14,117 nt of DNA from Chloroflexota bacterium (GTDB lineage Bacteria > Chloroflexota > Anaerolineae > Promineifilales > Promineifilaceae). Position 1 is the stretch's first letter. Every line of letters starts with the position of its first letter. The stretch covers positions 1,321,508 through 1,335,624 of the forward strand of contig CP070688.1 of NCBI GenBank assembly GCA_020353135.1, written 5' to 3'. Position numbers and translations under genes: made by a program. Of this stretch, positions 6,757 through 14,117 are shown one piece after another. The notes below the pieces were generated by a model. The model ran no database searches. It saw only the letters and a program-made list of their open reading frames with translations, and was not told where the DNA came from.

Positions 6757-7053
6757 AATAGTACCACCAACTTGTGGTTCGATACCCGCGTTTACTGTAC
6801 ACTCTTGAGATGCGATAAGCGATTTCTGATGAATCCTCTGTAGACACGGAACCCTTGGCCCATACTTGAAGGACGCATCACCAGCCAATCTGATACTACC
6901 TAGTCTCGCCCACGACGTGACCGGTTTGGGTGCAGGGTCGATTATTGGTTCCCGCGGATGCGCCGAAATGGGCGGGCACAAAAGTAACTTGTTTATCAGG
7001 GTGACCAATAGGCGCCCGCAAAACATGGAGCAAAAGGAGCAAGAAGGCAGCAA
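6757..7053. other. Intergenic stretch without a recognisable gene
   Basis: About 300 bp between the regulator remnant and the small membrane-protein gene. Open frames exist on both strands, but none has family-like sequence or a good ribosome site. A short hairpin ACCAC-N6-GTGGT follows the regulator stop closely without a T run. It presumably holds the promoter for the genes from 7054; I found no clear -35/-10 pair. Confidence 0.4.
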
Positions 7054-7368
7054 ATGAATCCCGAGGTCCTTAAGACAAACATGTTGTCCATCGCCGTTGC
7101 CGGGCTCTTGATACTGCTGACGGGCACCGCCTTATATATCTTCAGGGATCAAGTATCCGATAACGTTCGTTTCTTCATGCCCATTCCTCCTCTTGCCGTC
7201 GCTGCATATATCTTCGTATTCAACATGTACAATCATTACGGCGGCTATTTGCCGGAAGGGACCTGGGCCGCTGCCAAAGAGATCCTTTACAGCACCGCCA
7301 TCGCCGCCATCTCGTTCGGCGTGTTTGTTTTTCTGATTACAGTGATCATCAATATGATTAAGCGGTGA
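7054..7368 (+). CDS. Small three-helix membrane protein of unknown function
   Basis: 104 aa. Three hydrophobic segments are visible: about 11-29 (LSIAVAGLLILLTGTALYIF), about 41-60 (MPIPPLAVAAYIFVFNMY) and about 78-102 (ILYSTAIAAISFGVFVFLITVII), with a short C-terminal KR. There is a conserved-looking NMYNHYGGYLP loop before the last helix. GAAGG lies 6-10 nt before the ATG and an AAGGAG further up, so translation is plausible. The gene is 72 bp upstream of the large cyclase/ATPase gene on the same strand; a shared transcript is possible, but a hairpin lies between them. I do not recognise the family. Confidence 0.65.
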   Translation: MNPEVLKTNMLSIAVAGLLILLTGTALYIFRDQVSDNVRFFMPIPPLAVAAYIFVFNMYNHYGGYLPEGTWAAAKEILYSTAIAAISFGVFVFLITVIINMIKR

Positions 7369-7394
7369 TTATATTCGATAGCATGCTCACTACG

Positions 7395-7422
7395 GCCGAG
7401 AGTGAAGCTCGGCTTGCGCAAG
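7395..7422 (+). other. Leader hairpin GCCGAG-N7-CTCGGC and adjoining palindrome CTTGCGCAAG
   Basis: A 6-bp stem (7395-7400 with 7408-7413) runs directly into a perfect 10-bp palindrome (7413-7422), 11 nt before the cyclase gene's AGGAGG. There is no T run, so a terminator is unlikely; an RNA structure or operator affecting the cyclase gene is possible. Confidence 0.3.
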
Positions 7423-7440
7423 CGTTAGGAGGATGAGCCG

Positions 7441-10400
7441 GTGATCTGTCCTTTTTGCCAGACTACAAATGCCGACGACGCAAACTTCTGCCTGAACTGT
7501 GGCCAGCGGATCTCGCTGGTTTGTTCGCGTTGTAGCCGGCGCGTTCTAGGTCATGCGCGGTATTGTGACGGGTGTGGCTCGCCTGTGGCCGCACAGCCGC
7601 ATGCCGAAGCCGGAGCGCTTGAACAACGGCCGGTCGAAATCGAGCGTCCGCTTGCGTCTGCGCCCCCGATAAGAGAAACGACTGCCCCTGTCGAAGATGG
7701 TCACGTTCCGCGAAGCGGTGAGCCGCAGCAAGTGGATTCGCCGACGCAATCTGAGGCGGCGCCCTATCCGGCCTCAGGAGCGATCGAGCCGGCGAGTTTA
7801 CCGCAAACACAACCTGCCACAGAGCTGACGGCCGGTGAAACGGAACAGGACCAGTCACCCCATGACGCGCCGTCTTCTCGTGACGAGGCGTTGCCTGAAG
7901 AAGAGTCGCCGCTTACCGATTACATTCCGAAGGCACTGATGAAGAAGCTTGAAGCCGCGCGTTCCAGTGGTGACATGGTGGGCGAGCGCCGGGTCGTCAC
8001 AATGCTCTTCTGTGACCTGAAGGGGTCGACGGCCGCCGCGGAGCATCTGGATCCGGAAGAATGGTCGGAGATCGTCAACGGCGCTTTCGAGCACATGATC
8101 AAGCCCATTTACACTTATGAAGGCACTGTGGCCCGCCTGATGGGTGACGGTATCTTGGCCTTCTTCGGTGCGCCACTGGCTCATGAAGATGATCCCCAAC
8201 GGGCGGTGTTGGCCGGCCTCGACATTGTGAGCGGCATTGTTCCCTACCGGGAGGAGATCAAACAGGAGTGGGGGATTGATTTCGACGTGCGTGTGGGCGT
8301 CAATACCGGTCTGGTTGTCGTCGGCGCGGTTGGATCGGATTTGCGCATGGAATACACGGCCCTGGGCGACGCGATCAACCTGGCTGCTCGCATGGAGCAA
8401 ACGGCCGAGCCCGGCAGCGTGCAGATAGCCTATGACACTTACAAGCTCGTAAAACCTCTCTTCGAATTTGAAGAGCTGGGTGGGATTGAGGTGAAGGGCA
8501 AGGAAGAGCCGGTGAACGCCTACCGGGTGTTGGAACGCAAGGCAGCCAGCGGCCGCGTGCGTGGTATCGAAGGTCTACACGCTGAGATGGTGGGGCGGGA
8601 CGTGGAACTGCGGACCATGCGCAGTTTGGTCAACGACGTGAAGCAAGGCGTGGGGCGAATCGTCTGCATTTTGGGTGAAGCCGGCCTGGGCAAGAGTCGT
8701 CTCGTGACCGAGACACGGCTCTTTTCTGAGCAACTGCCGGAACCAAACAGTAATTGGTATGAAACCACCAGCCTGTCCTACGAATCCAACCAGGCATATG
8801 GCTTGTTCCAGAGACTGATCCGGCGCGTGAGCGGCATCGGCTATGACGATGCCCCGCGTATGATCCAGAAGAAACTAGCCACGCTGGCCGAGAGCTTGCC
8901 CGAGGAGCGGCGTAAGCGGGCGAACCACATCTTCGAAACGTTATTCGGGCTGAATAGTAGCAACGGCAGCCAGCCGCTGGAAGGCGAGTCCTTCAGGCGT
9001 GAGCTTTACGAGGTGATAAAAGAATGGTGGCGGGTCTATTTCTCGGCCCGGCCGACCGTTTTGGTTTTTGACGACATGCACTGGGCTGACGCGGCCTCAA
9101 TCGAGTTGCTGCAGGAATTGCTGCCCCTCACCGGTGAGATTGGCCTGGTCCTCATATGCGCCTTTCGCGCCGAGCGACAGGCGCCGGCCTGGCAGATCAA
9201 GACCGTCGCCGACGAGGAGTACCGCCACCGATATACTGAGGTATCCCTGCGCCCACTCTCAGACTCCGAGAGTAATGAACTCGTCAACCGCTTGTTGGCT
9301 ACCCCCGAAATCCCGGACAGCCTAAGGGCCAGCGTCCTCGAGAAATCCGACGGCAATCCATTCTTCATTGAGGAAGTCGTTCGGACCCTCATCGAGAGTG
9401 GCATCGTAACGCCAGAAGACAGGGTGGTCGACGGCGAGACAAAACGCTTCTGGGTTGCGACGAGTGACGGCGCCAATTTCTCGATCCCGGACAACTTGCA
9501 ATCGCTGCTGGCGGCACGCATGGATCGCCTGGAAGAGGCGACAAGGGCAACGCTGCAACTGGCATCGGTCATCGGCCGGAGCTTCTACTTGCGCGTCTTG
9601 CAAGCAGTGGATGAAACTAGCCCAGAATTGGACAAGCACATTGGAACGCTGCTGCGGTTGGATCTGATACGCGAGTCGGCGCGGGTACCGGAGCTGGAAT
9701 ACTCGTTTCGTAATCCGCTGACTCAAGAAGCCGTCTACGAGACGATCCTTTTGAGGCGCCGTCGCGAGTTTCATCAACGCGTAGGCGAGGTAATGGAAGA
9801 ACTGTATCCGGAGCGTCTGGAAGGGCTATTTGGACTGCTTGCTTATCACTTCACCCTGGCCGGAGAACACGACAAAGCGATCAACCACTACCGGCACGCA
9901 TCGCGACAGTCGCTTGCCGTGTATGCTTACGACGAGGCCGATCAGAATCTACACGCTGCCCTTTCCTTGCTGGAGGCCGAACCGAAAACTGAGGTTCACC
10001 TCAGCCTGTTTGAGGAGATTGGCGACGTCTGCCGCCTCGTGCGCAACTTTAGCATGGCCATCACCTACTATCAGTTGGCCCTTGAGGTATGGGACGACTT
10101 GCAGGAGGAATCAAATGTCGTCCCGATGCGTCTGCATCGCAAGATCGTCGAGATTGCCACTGAGACGAAATGGTCCGTAGACGCCGAAACCTACCACCAG
10201 GTCGGCGAGATTAGCCAGGAGTCGCAGACTTGGCTGCATGCAAGTGTGCGAGCGATGGAAGGCGAGCCGCCGCACGCTGAGACCGTGCATTCTCTAGTCG
10301 CGCTGTCCGTGGATGCCTGGCGAGTTCAGACGCCGACAGATTGGGAGTCCGCGCAACATTTTGCCCAGGCGGCGGTAACCATGGCTGAACAGCTAGACGA

Positions 10401-10929
10401 CGCTCTGTTGCTCTCGCAAGCACTGGGCGCCCTGGCCAATGTACTGGACGGGCGCAGCAAGTTGCGCGAGCATGTCCAGGTTGCCCAGAAAAGATTGGCC
10501 GTAAACCAGGAAGAGCGCCTCGAGGATATTCGCGAGAAAATAGACGCGCTGCGCGGCGTCGGCGTCGCCTTGATGTATGTTGGCGAATACGCTGAAGCCC
10601 TACCCTTTCTGGAAGAAACGACGGCTCTTGCCAGCCAGATCCAGGCTATGGACCAGGTCGCAAATGCGTTAGGCATCCAGGCTCAATGTCTATTCAGGAT
10701 GGATCGATGGGACGACGTGCTGGCGATCGAGGAAAAATGGCGCGATCTGGAGGCGAACTACAGTCGCGAGCGGATAGGTGAAACCTGTTTCTTTGTTGCC
10801 CTGAGCGGGAGCATCTACGCTATGCGTGGCGACTACGACCAGGCTAACAGCTACGCTAAGGAATCATACGACTACATGGTATCCATGTCGGGGCTGCCTG
10901 AGAACTGGCAAAGAAATCAGTTCTACTGA
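7441..10929 (+). CDS. Zinc-ribbon / class III nucleotide cyclase / AAA ATPase / TPR protein, cut by an in-frame TGA
   Basis: 1,162 aa from a GTG 8 nt after AGGAGG; the ATG overlapping that site opens only a three-codon frame. Two zinc ribbons come first (CPFC..CLNC, residues 3-20; CSRC..CDGC, 28-45), then a Pro/Glu-rich linker (about 50-155). A class III cyclase domain follows (about 182-365): metal aspartates D192 (FCDLKGST) and D236 (LMGDGIL), and transition-state N313 and R317 (DAINLAARM). A signalling ATPase comes next, with Walker A GEAGLGKS (412-419) and Walker B LVFDDMHWAD (D544, D545). From about 790 to the end are TPR-like helical repeats. Such proteins are thought to couple protein or ligand binding by the repeats and ATPase to cyclic-nucleotide synthesis. 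The usual substrate Lys is Arg232, so ATP versus GTP use is uncertain. The frame stops at TGA 10927-10929 but continues in the same frame as TPR sequence to 11436. Confidence 0.9.
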   Translation: MICPFCQTTNADDANFCLNCGQRISLVCSRCSRRVLGHARYCDGCGSPVAAQPHAEAGALEQRPVEIERPLASAPPIRETTAPVEDGHVPRSGEPQQVDSPTQSEAAPYPASGAIEPASLPQTQPATELTAGETEQDQSPHDAPSSRDEALPEEESPLTDYIPKALMKKLEAARSSGDMVGERRVVTMLFCDLKGSTAAAEHLDPEEWSEIVNGAFEHMIKPIYTYEGTVARLMGDGILAFFGAPLAHEDDPQRAVLAGLDIVSGIVPYREEIKQEWGIDFDVRVGVNTGLVVVGAVGSDLRMEYTALGDAINLAARMEQTAEPGSVQIAYDTYKLVKPLFEFEELGGIEVKGKEEPVNAYRVLERKAASGRVRGIEGLHAEMVGRDVELRTMRSLVNDVKQGVGRIVCILGEAGLGKSRLVTETRLFSEQLPEPNSNWYETTSLSYESNQAYGLFQRLIRRVSGIGYDDAPRMIQKKLATLAESLPEERRKRANHIFETLFGLNSSNGSQPLEGESFRRELYEVIKEWWRVYFSARPTVLVFDDMHWADAASIELLQELLPLTGEIGLVLICAFRAERQAPAWQIKTVADEEYRHRYTEVSLRPLSDSESNELVNRLLATPEIPDSLRASVLEKSDGNPFFIEEVVRTLIESGIVTPEDRVVDGETKRFWVATSDGANFSIPDNLQSLLAARMDRLEEATRATLQLASVIGRSFYLRVLQAVDETSPELDKHIGTLLRLDLIRESARVPELEYSFRNPLTQEAVYETILLRRRREFHQRVGEVMEELYPERLEGLFGLLAYHFTLAGEHDKAINHYRHASRQSLAVYAYDEADQNLHAALSLLEAEPKTEVHLSLFEEIGDVCRLVRNFSMAITYYQLALEVWDDLQEESNVVPMRLHRKIVEIATETKWSVDAETYHQVGEISQESQTWLHASVRAMEGEPPHAETVHSLVALSVDAWRVQTPTDWESAQHFAQAAVTMAEQLDDALLLSQALGALANVLDGRSKLREHVQVAQKRLAVNQEERLEDIREKIDALRGVGVALMYVGEYAEALPFLEETTALASQIQAMDQVANALGIQAQCLFRMDRWDDVLAIEEKWRDLEANYSRERIGETCFFVALSGSIYAMRGDYDQANSYAKESYDYMVSMSGLPENWQRNQFY

Positions 10930-11436
10930 CGTTCTTTGCCGTTACAGGCGCAGGGCGAGTTCGCCCTGGTTAAGGAAGCGTTGGAGTCGGCCCTCGAATT
11001 GTCTGGCCAACCGGTCAAGAGGGGCACGATGGCCCACAAGCACATCGTCTACATGATGTTAGCCGACGCGGCCGCCCAATTGCGTGATGCGGCCGCATTA
11101 GAGCGATATTCGCCGCTGCTGGAAGAACTGGCCATCCAGGATAACCACCAGCCGTACTTGGCCATCGTCCATCGTTGCTATGGCGTCATCTGCCTGCTTA
11201 ATGAGCAGTATGCTGAGGCTGATGCCCGGCTGACACAGGCACTAACGTTGTTTGATGAAATCGAAGCTCCCTGGCAGATCGGCCGGACGCTGGTCGAGAA
11301 AGCAGAACTGGCGCTGGCTAGATCAGATGAGGCTAGCGCCCGCGACGATTTTTCGCGCGCCTTGGCGGCGTTTGAATCCATAGGAGCTGCGCCCGACATC
11401 GAGCACACCCGTGCAGCGCTGACAGCATTGGCGTGA
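10930..11436 (+). pseudogene. C-terminal TPR part of the cyclase/ATPase gene, separated by one stop codon
   Basis: 168 codons in the same frame as the gene upstream and directly after its TGA. The product continues the TPR-like pattern (QAQGEFALVKEALESAL, LNEQYAEADARLTQALTLF, ASARDDFSRALAAFESIGA), ending at TGA 11434-11436. No ribosome site or strong start is visible; a TTG at 10936 and an ATG at 11030 are possible but unsupported. The parsimonious reading is a nonsense mutation (for example TGG or CGA to TGA) in a gene of about 1,330 codons. Read-through of the TGA, followed by C, or a sequencing error are alternatives. Confidence 0.75.
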
Positions 11437-11473
11437 GCGGACGGCAGTCGGGATGGACATCGACCGCTTGGCG

Positions 11474-11516
11474 GCTGTGATGAAATCGGAGAAAGACCGT
11501 AGAATGAGATCACAGC
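11474..11516. other. Long imperfect stem-loop between converging genes
   Basis: GCTGTGAT (11474-11481) and ATCACAGC (11509-11516) are perfect 8-bp inverted arms, with a small inner CGG/CCG pairing. It lies between two converging genes (stop at 11436 on plus; stop at 11562 on minus), the right place for a shared transcription stop, but neither side has a T tract, so Rho-independent termination is doubtful. Confidence 0.35.
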
Positions 11517-11561
11517 TTGCTAGGAAAAGCTGCTCCGGCTGTGGATGCGCCGGCGTCGACG

Positions 11562-12305
11562 TTAAGTCAGCCGCTCTATCAACGAGATTACAAAGACCAC
11601 TGACAGGAATAGCAGGATCAGTGCGATAATCGGCAGCTTCAGCAGACCGGCGATGACGCTGGCCAGCACAAGTACGAGCATGGCGCCAGCGCGCTGGGCG
11701 GCCTCCCGGCGTCTCCAGGTGAGTGGCCAATCGCTGCGCAGCCACAGCGCGCTCCCGACAACCAGGCACAGCCCGGCCGCCACGACCAAAAGTGCTACGA
11801 GCTGGTTTCCCGTGATCCAGCCCATGTTCAGCGCTAATACGCCACAGGAGGCGGCCCGGGCTGGAAAGGGCACCCTCTGGAACTGATTGACTCGGGCTAT
11901 GATCATGAAATCGTAGGCCGCATCCTCCATGAAGATCGGCCAGGTCAAGGTTTGCTTCTCGCCAGGCTCCAGGGCGATCTGCTGGATATCTTCGCGCAAG
12001 AAGGCCAAGGATCCCTCCGCAATATGCGAGCGAATCCGGAGCGTCGTCGGCCGGACGTGGGTATTGACGATGGTTACGCCGATAGTTGCTTCGTCTTTGG
12101 GCGTGATCACCAGAGGACAGTGAAGGGAACGCAGCGCTTCCTCCCTGATTAGTCCCCTGTCGAATGCAGTAGCCTCTTGGTCAGGCCAAAAGACGACAAT
12201 GCTTAGGACAACAGCCAGAACAAGGCCTACCAAGAACAGGACCGCGCCAAGACGACTTTGCCATTTCTTTGTTTCAGGAGGGCCTGGCTTAGCAGCAACG
12301 CTCAT
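11562..12305 (-). CDS. Membrane protein with a beta-rich extracytoplasmic domain, function unknown
   Basis: 247 aa; GAGG 6 nt before the ATG supports the start. TM1 is at about 17-40. Residues about 45-155 look like an extracytoplasmic beta-sandwich: alternating hydrophobic strands such as ATIGVTIVNTHVRPTTLRIRS and EKQTLTWPIF are typical of Ig-like or DUF-type domains. TM2-TM4 lie at about 164-188, 206-222 and 225-243. Two cysteines, C63 and C154, bracket the extracytoplasmic domain and could form a disulfide. No catalytic motif is recognised. It ends at 11562, converging on the cyclase gene, and its start is 260 bp downstream of the dehydrogenase stop on the same strand. Confidence 0.65.
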   Translation of the reverse strand: MSVAAKPGPPETKKWQSRLGAVLFLVGLVLAVVLSIVVFWPDQEATAFDRGLIREEALRSLHCPLVITPKDEATIGVTIVNTHVRPTTLRIRSHIAEGSLAFLREDIQQIALEPGEKQTLTWPIFMEDAAYDFMIIARVNQFQRVPFPARAASCGVLALNMGWITGNQLVALLVVAAGLCLVVGSALWLRSDWPLTWRRREAAQRAGAMLVLVLASVIAGLLKLPIIALILLFLSVVFVISLIERLT

Positions 12306-12565
12306 GGCGTCCTCGCTTTCGTCTGTGTATGTAGCCAGAAGTCAGTCCGGACTGAATCGAGTATTAGTTCCCCAGCATACCTGTAATGGAGCGTAGACGA
12401 GCAAGGCCGAGCGCTGAAGAAGAGCAATCCCTCTGAATTCATCCGCATCCGATTGGCCTTTCCGTCGAAGAAGTGTCAGGCAACTAGTATCGAGTCCGCT
12501 GCAAGCAAATTGTAATTCTGACCGGCCCAAAGCGCCACCGCTTCTCGATGGCCTTTGTCCCAGCG
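12306..12565. other. Intergenic region downstream of the dehydrogenase gene
   Basis: 260 bp with no convincing gene. The dehydrogenase stop codon sits in a hairpin (CCCAGC 12559-12564 with GCTGGG 12572-12577) with no T run beyond it on the minus strand. The promoter of the membrane-protein gene at 11562-12305 should lie here; no clear consensus was seen. Confidence 0.35.
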
Positions 12566-13645
12566 TTAGCTGCTGGGATCTACGTCATTCAGCCTGGACC
12601 TTGCCAGGTTATCTTCGGCGATGCGGAAGGCAGCCGCGTCGGTCGTGATCCCTTCGTCCTTTGAAAGCTGAAAGATGCGAAACAGGGCTTCTCGAACGCT
12701 CTCGGAAACCCGTTTCTTCGCTTCGCCTTCGGACCAGCCCTGCAATTCAATTCCGGTAATGGCCATCGCCCCACCGACGTTGACCACGTAATCCGGCGCG
12801 TAAAGGATACCTCGGGCCATAAGTTGCTCGGCCGCCTCCTGACGGGAAAGCTGGTTATTGGCCCCGCCGGCTACGGCCCGGCACTTCAGCCGCGGAATCG
12901 TGCCCTCGTTCAGCACGCCACCCAGAGCGCATGGCGCGTAGATGTCACACTTGGCGGATGGTACCATTTCCGGCTCGACGAACTGTAGTCCCTTTTCATC
13001 CCGGTAACGGCTCGTGAGTTCAGCGTCCACCTCACTAAAGAGCACCTCGGCGCCGACCGATTGCAGATGCTCGATCAGCCGCCGGCCGACGCTGCCCACG
13101 CCCTGAACCAGCACCCGGCATCCCTCCAGCGATGTTCGGCCGTCGATATTGGCCTGGGCGACCTGTATGGCCGTGAATACCCCCAACGCCGTATAAGGCC
13201 CTGGCGAACCACCGCCGCCGCATTCAGGCGTGCGGCAAAAAATATAGGGATGACCCGTCTCGGCGATGACATCCATATCAGCGGCAGTCGTACCCACGTC
13301 CGGCCCGGTATAAAACAACCCGCCAAGCTGGTGAATCAACGCCCCATACCGTCGCAGCAAGTCCGGCCGATCCTCAGCCGCCAGATCTTCCGGCACCACG
13401 ATCACCGCCTTGCCGCCGCCCCGATCGAGATCCGGCACGGCGAACTTATAGGTCATTCCGGCCGACAGCCGAAAAGCGTCTTCGAAAGCTTCCCCAAGGC
13501 TAGCGTAGGGCTTCATTCGCGTTCCACCTGTCGCCGGTCCAAGGCGGCTCGAGTGGATGGCGATGATGACCACTGCACCTGTTGGTCTATCGTTGTGGAC
13601 GAAGACAGATTCGCCGTCCCAATTGGACAGTAAGGACTCTATCAT
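12566..13645 (-). CDS. Glu/Leu/Phe/Val dehydrogenase, leucine-dehydrogenase-like
   Basis: 359 aa, the usual length for leucine dehydrogenase. GAGG lies 8 nt before the ATG. It catalyses reversible NAD-dependent oxidative deamination of a branched or aromatic L-amino acid to the 2-oxo acid plus ammonia, in the cytoplasm. Visible are the N-terminal segment GPATGGTRM, substrate Lys K67 (GMTYKF), catalytic Lys K79 in GGGKAVI, the GPDVGT motif with D115, the dinucleotide site GVGSVG (182-187) with an acidic residue at the end of the next strand (SEVD), and the family block AVAGGANNQL. Leucine is the best guess; phenylalanine and valine enzymes share these motifs and specificity cannot be fixed by eye. 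The gene looks intact. It would release ammonium, a loose metabolic link to the Amt-sensor gene at the other end of the window. Confidence 0.88.
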   Translation of the reverse strand: MIESLLSNWDGESVFVHNDRPTGAVVIIAIHSSRLGPATGGTRMKPYASLGEAFEDAFRLSAGMTYKFAVPDLDRGGGKAVIVVPEDLAAEDRPDLLRRYGALIHQLGGLFYTGPDVGTTAADMDVIAETGHPYIFCRTPECGGGGSPGPYTALGVFTAIQVAQANIDGRTSLEGCRVLVQGVGSVGRRLIEHLQSVGAEVLFSEVDAELTSRYRDEKGLQFVEPEMVPSAKCDIYAPCALGGVLNEGTIPRLKCRAVAGGANNQLSRQEAAEQLMARGILYAPDYVVNVGGAMAITGIELQGWSEGEAKKRVSESVREALFRIFQLSKDEGITTDAAAFRIAEDNLARSRLNDVDPSS

Positions 13646-13840
13646 ATAAACACCTCTTCGATCGCGGCTGCGAGCTCAACGTTGCAACCTGCCGTAGTCG
13701 TGAATTCTGCTCGCGATGACTATCACAGCAAAAGAATGGCGACGAGTACGACTGGGAAACGACGCCTTTGTGACATTACTCGGAAGCTGTTTTCTTCGGC
13801 TATGATGAGGCCATGGCAGGAAAAACAGTGGTTGGGCGCA

Positions 13841-14117
13841 TCAGCGGCTCTCGCCTCGCTGCTCCACCACGACGATATCCATCTTCGCTTCCTTGAATCC
13901 CATGTCCATGAGGGCTTACCAAAATGACTGTATTGCCTCTTTGCCCGTCACGAATTCACTGTTGGGGGGAAGAACCTGTCCATCATCTGTGTATTGCTCA
14001 GCCATGCCGGCCGCATCGCCGCGGCCGAAAGTAACCATGAATTTGTCGTTCGCGTTGGCGATAATCGCGCGAATATCAACTGTTGCTGCCTCCTCGATAA
14101 GAGTCGATCTGGCGAGA
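13841..14117 (-). pseudogene. NTF2-like (SnoaL/DUF4440-type) protein, broken and partial
   Basis: The minus strand reads VDIRAIIANANDKFMVTFGR, then GDAAGMAEQYTDDGQVLPPN and SEFVTGKEAIQSFW, a classic opening of a ketosteroid-isomerase-like fold (helix ANDKFM, Y-T-D-D-G strand, LPPN, VTGKEAI). A TAA (13916-13918) follows FW where homologues usually continue; one base change from CAA would do it. The frame resumes as ALMDMGFKEAKMDIVVVEQR and stops at TGA 13841-13843, short of the last strands of the domain. GAGGAGG is followed about 9 nt later by GTT where a start might be expected; the frame also stays open to the window edge, so the true start may lie outside. Function unknown; probably nonfunctional. 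Confidence 0.7.

Noticed and set aside
6770..6800. tRNA T-arm-like GGTTCGATACCC
   Set aside because: The flanking bases do not form the 5-bp T stem, and no anticodon or acceptor arms were found upstream.
7855..9777. Long open frames on the minus strand opposite the cyclase/ATPase gene (for example 7855-8400, 9036-9572, 9322-9777)
   Set aside because: They mirror the codon bias of the plus-strand gene, have low-complexity Ser/Arg/Ala-rich products, no ribosome sites and no family resemblance.
10927..10929. TGA as a selenocysteine codon or reassigned Trp codon
   Set aside because: No cysteine-like catalytic context in a TPR repeat, no obvious SECIS-like stem directly downstream, and TGA ends other genes here.
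12559..12577. Rho-independent terminator of the dehydrogenase gene
   Set aside because: The 6-bp hairpin is real, but there is no T tract beyond it on the transcribed strand and it overlaps the stop codon.
14103..14112. Shared 10-mer GTCGATCTGG with the palindrome at 3648-3657 as a second operator
   Set aside because: Only half of the palindrome is present; one 10-bp match in 14 kb is not beyond chance.
1..14117. CRISPR array, integron attC sites, phage genes, toxin-antitoxin or defence islands
   Set aside because: No spaced direct repeats, integrase, phage structural genes or recognisable defence domains were seen.

Overview
The window looks like chromosomal DNA from an environmental bacterium, most likely a Chloroflexota (Anaerolineae-like) lineage. 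This is an inference from gene style: a zinc-ribbon/class III cyclase/AAA-ATPase/TPR giant protein, a pentapeptide-repeat potassium channel, an Amt sensor fusion, and short membrane proteins typical of such genomes. No rRNA, tRNA or other marker confirms it. TGA ends intact genes (for example the channel gene), so the code is standard. I see no CRISPR array, tRNA or rRNA.

Layout. (1) 1-3398, minus strand: a probable two-gene unit. A pentapeptide-repeat/K+-channel fusion lies upstream, followed after about 90 bp by an ammonium transporter fused to HAMP-like, PAS, coiled-coil and GAF modules. The GAF domain is cut short at an AT-rich junction within the first 100 bases, so the sensor has lost its output domain. 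(2) 3399-3865: a divergent intergenic region unusually rich in dyad symmetries. (3) 3866-5144, plus strand: a SRPBCC-fold protein, a 38-residue secreted Trp-rich micropeptide, and a five-helix membrane protein broken by a frameshift. (4) 5145-6333: a complete IS4-family insertion sequence with 20-bp terminal inverted repeats. Its two sides belong to unrelated genes and no target duplication of normal length is visible, so it probably marks a deletion or rearrangement. (5) 6333-6756: the 3' remnant of a NarL/LuxR response regulator, beheaded at the IS and also frameshifted. (6) 7054-11436, plus strand: a small membrane protein and a very large zinc-ribbon/nucleotide cyclase/ATPase/TPR protein, interrupted late by one in-frame TGA with the reading frame continuing in good TPR-like sequence. 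(7) 11562-13645, minus strand: a membrane protein of unknown function and a leucine-dehydrogenase-like Glu/Leu/Phe/Val dehydrogenase. (8) 13841-14117, minus strand: a decaying NTF2-like (SnoaL/DUF4440-type) gene running off the window.

Two themes connect the genes. The left unit pairs an ammonium-transporter sensor with a potassium channel; NH4+ and K+ are similar in size, so joint monovalent-cation or nitrogen sensing is a reasonable hypothesis. The second theme is decay: five of about twelve protein genes are broken (truncated GAF, frameshifted membrane protein, beheaded regulator, nonsense-split cyclase, nonsense-split NTF2-like gene). Either this is a degrading accessory region or part of it reflects assembly error. 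All start sites, domains and lesions were read by eye; no database search was run.
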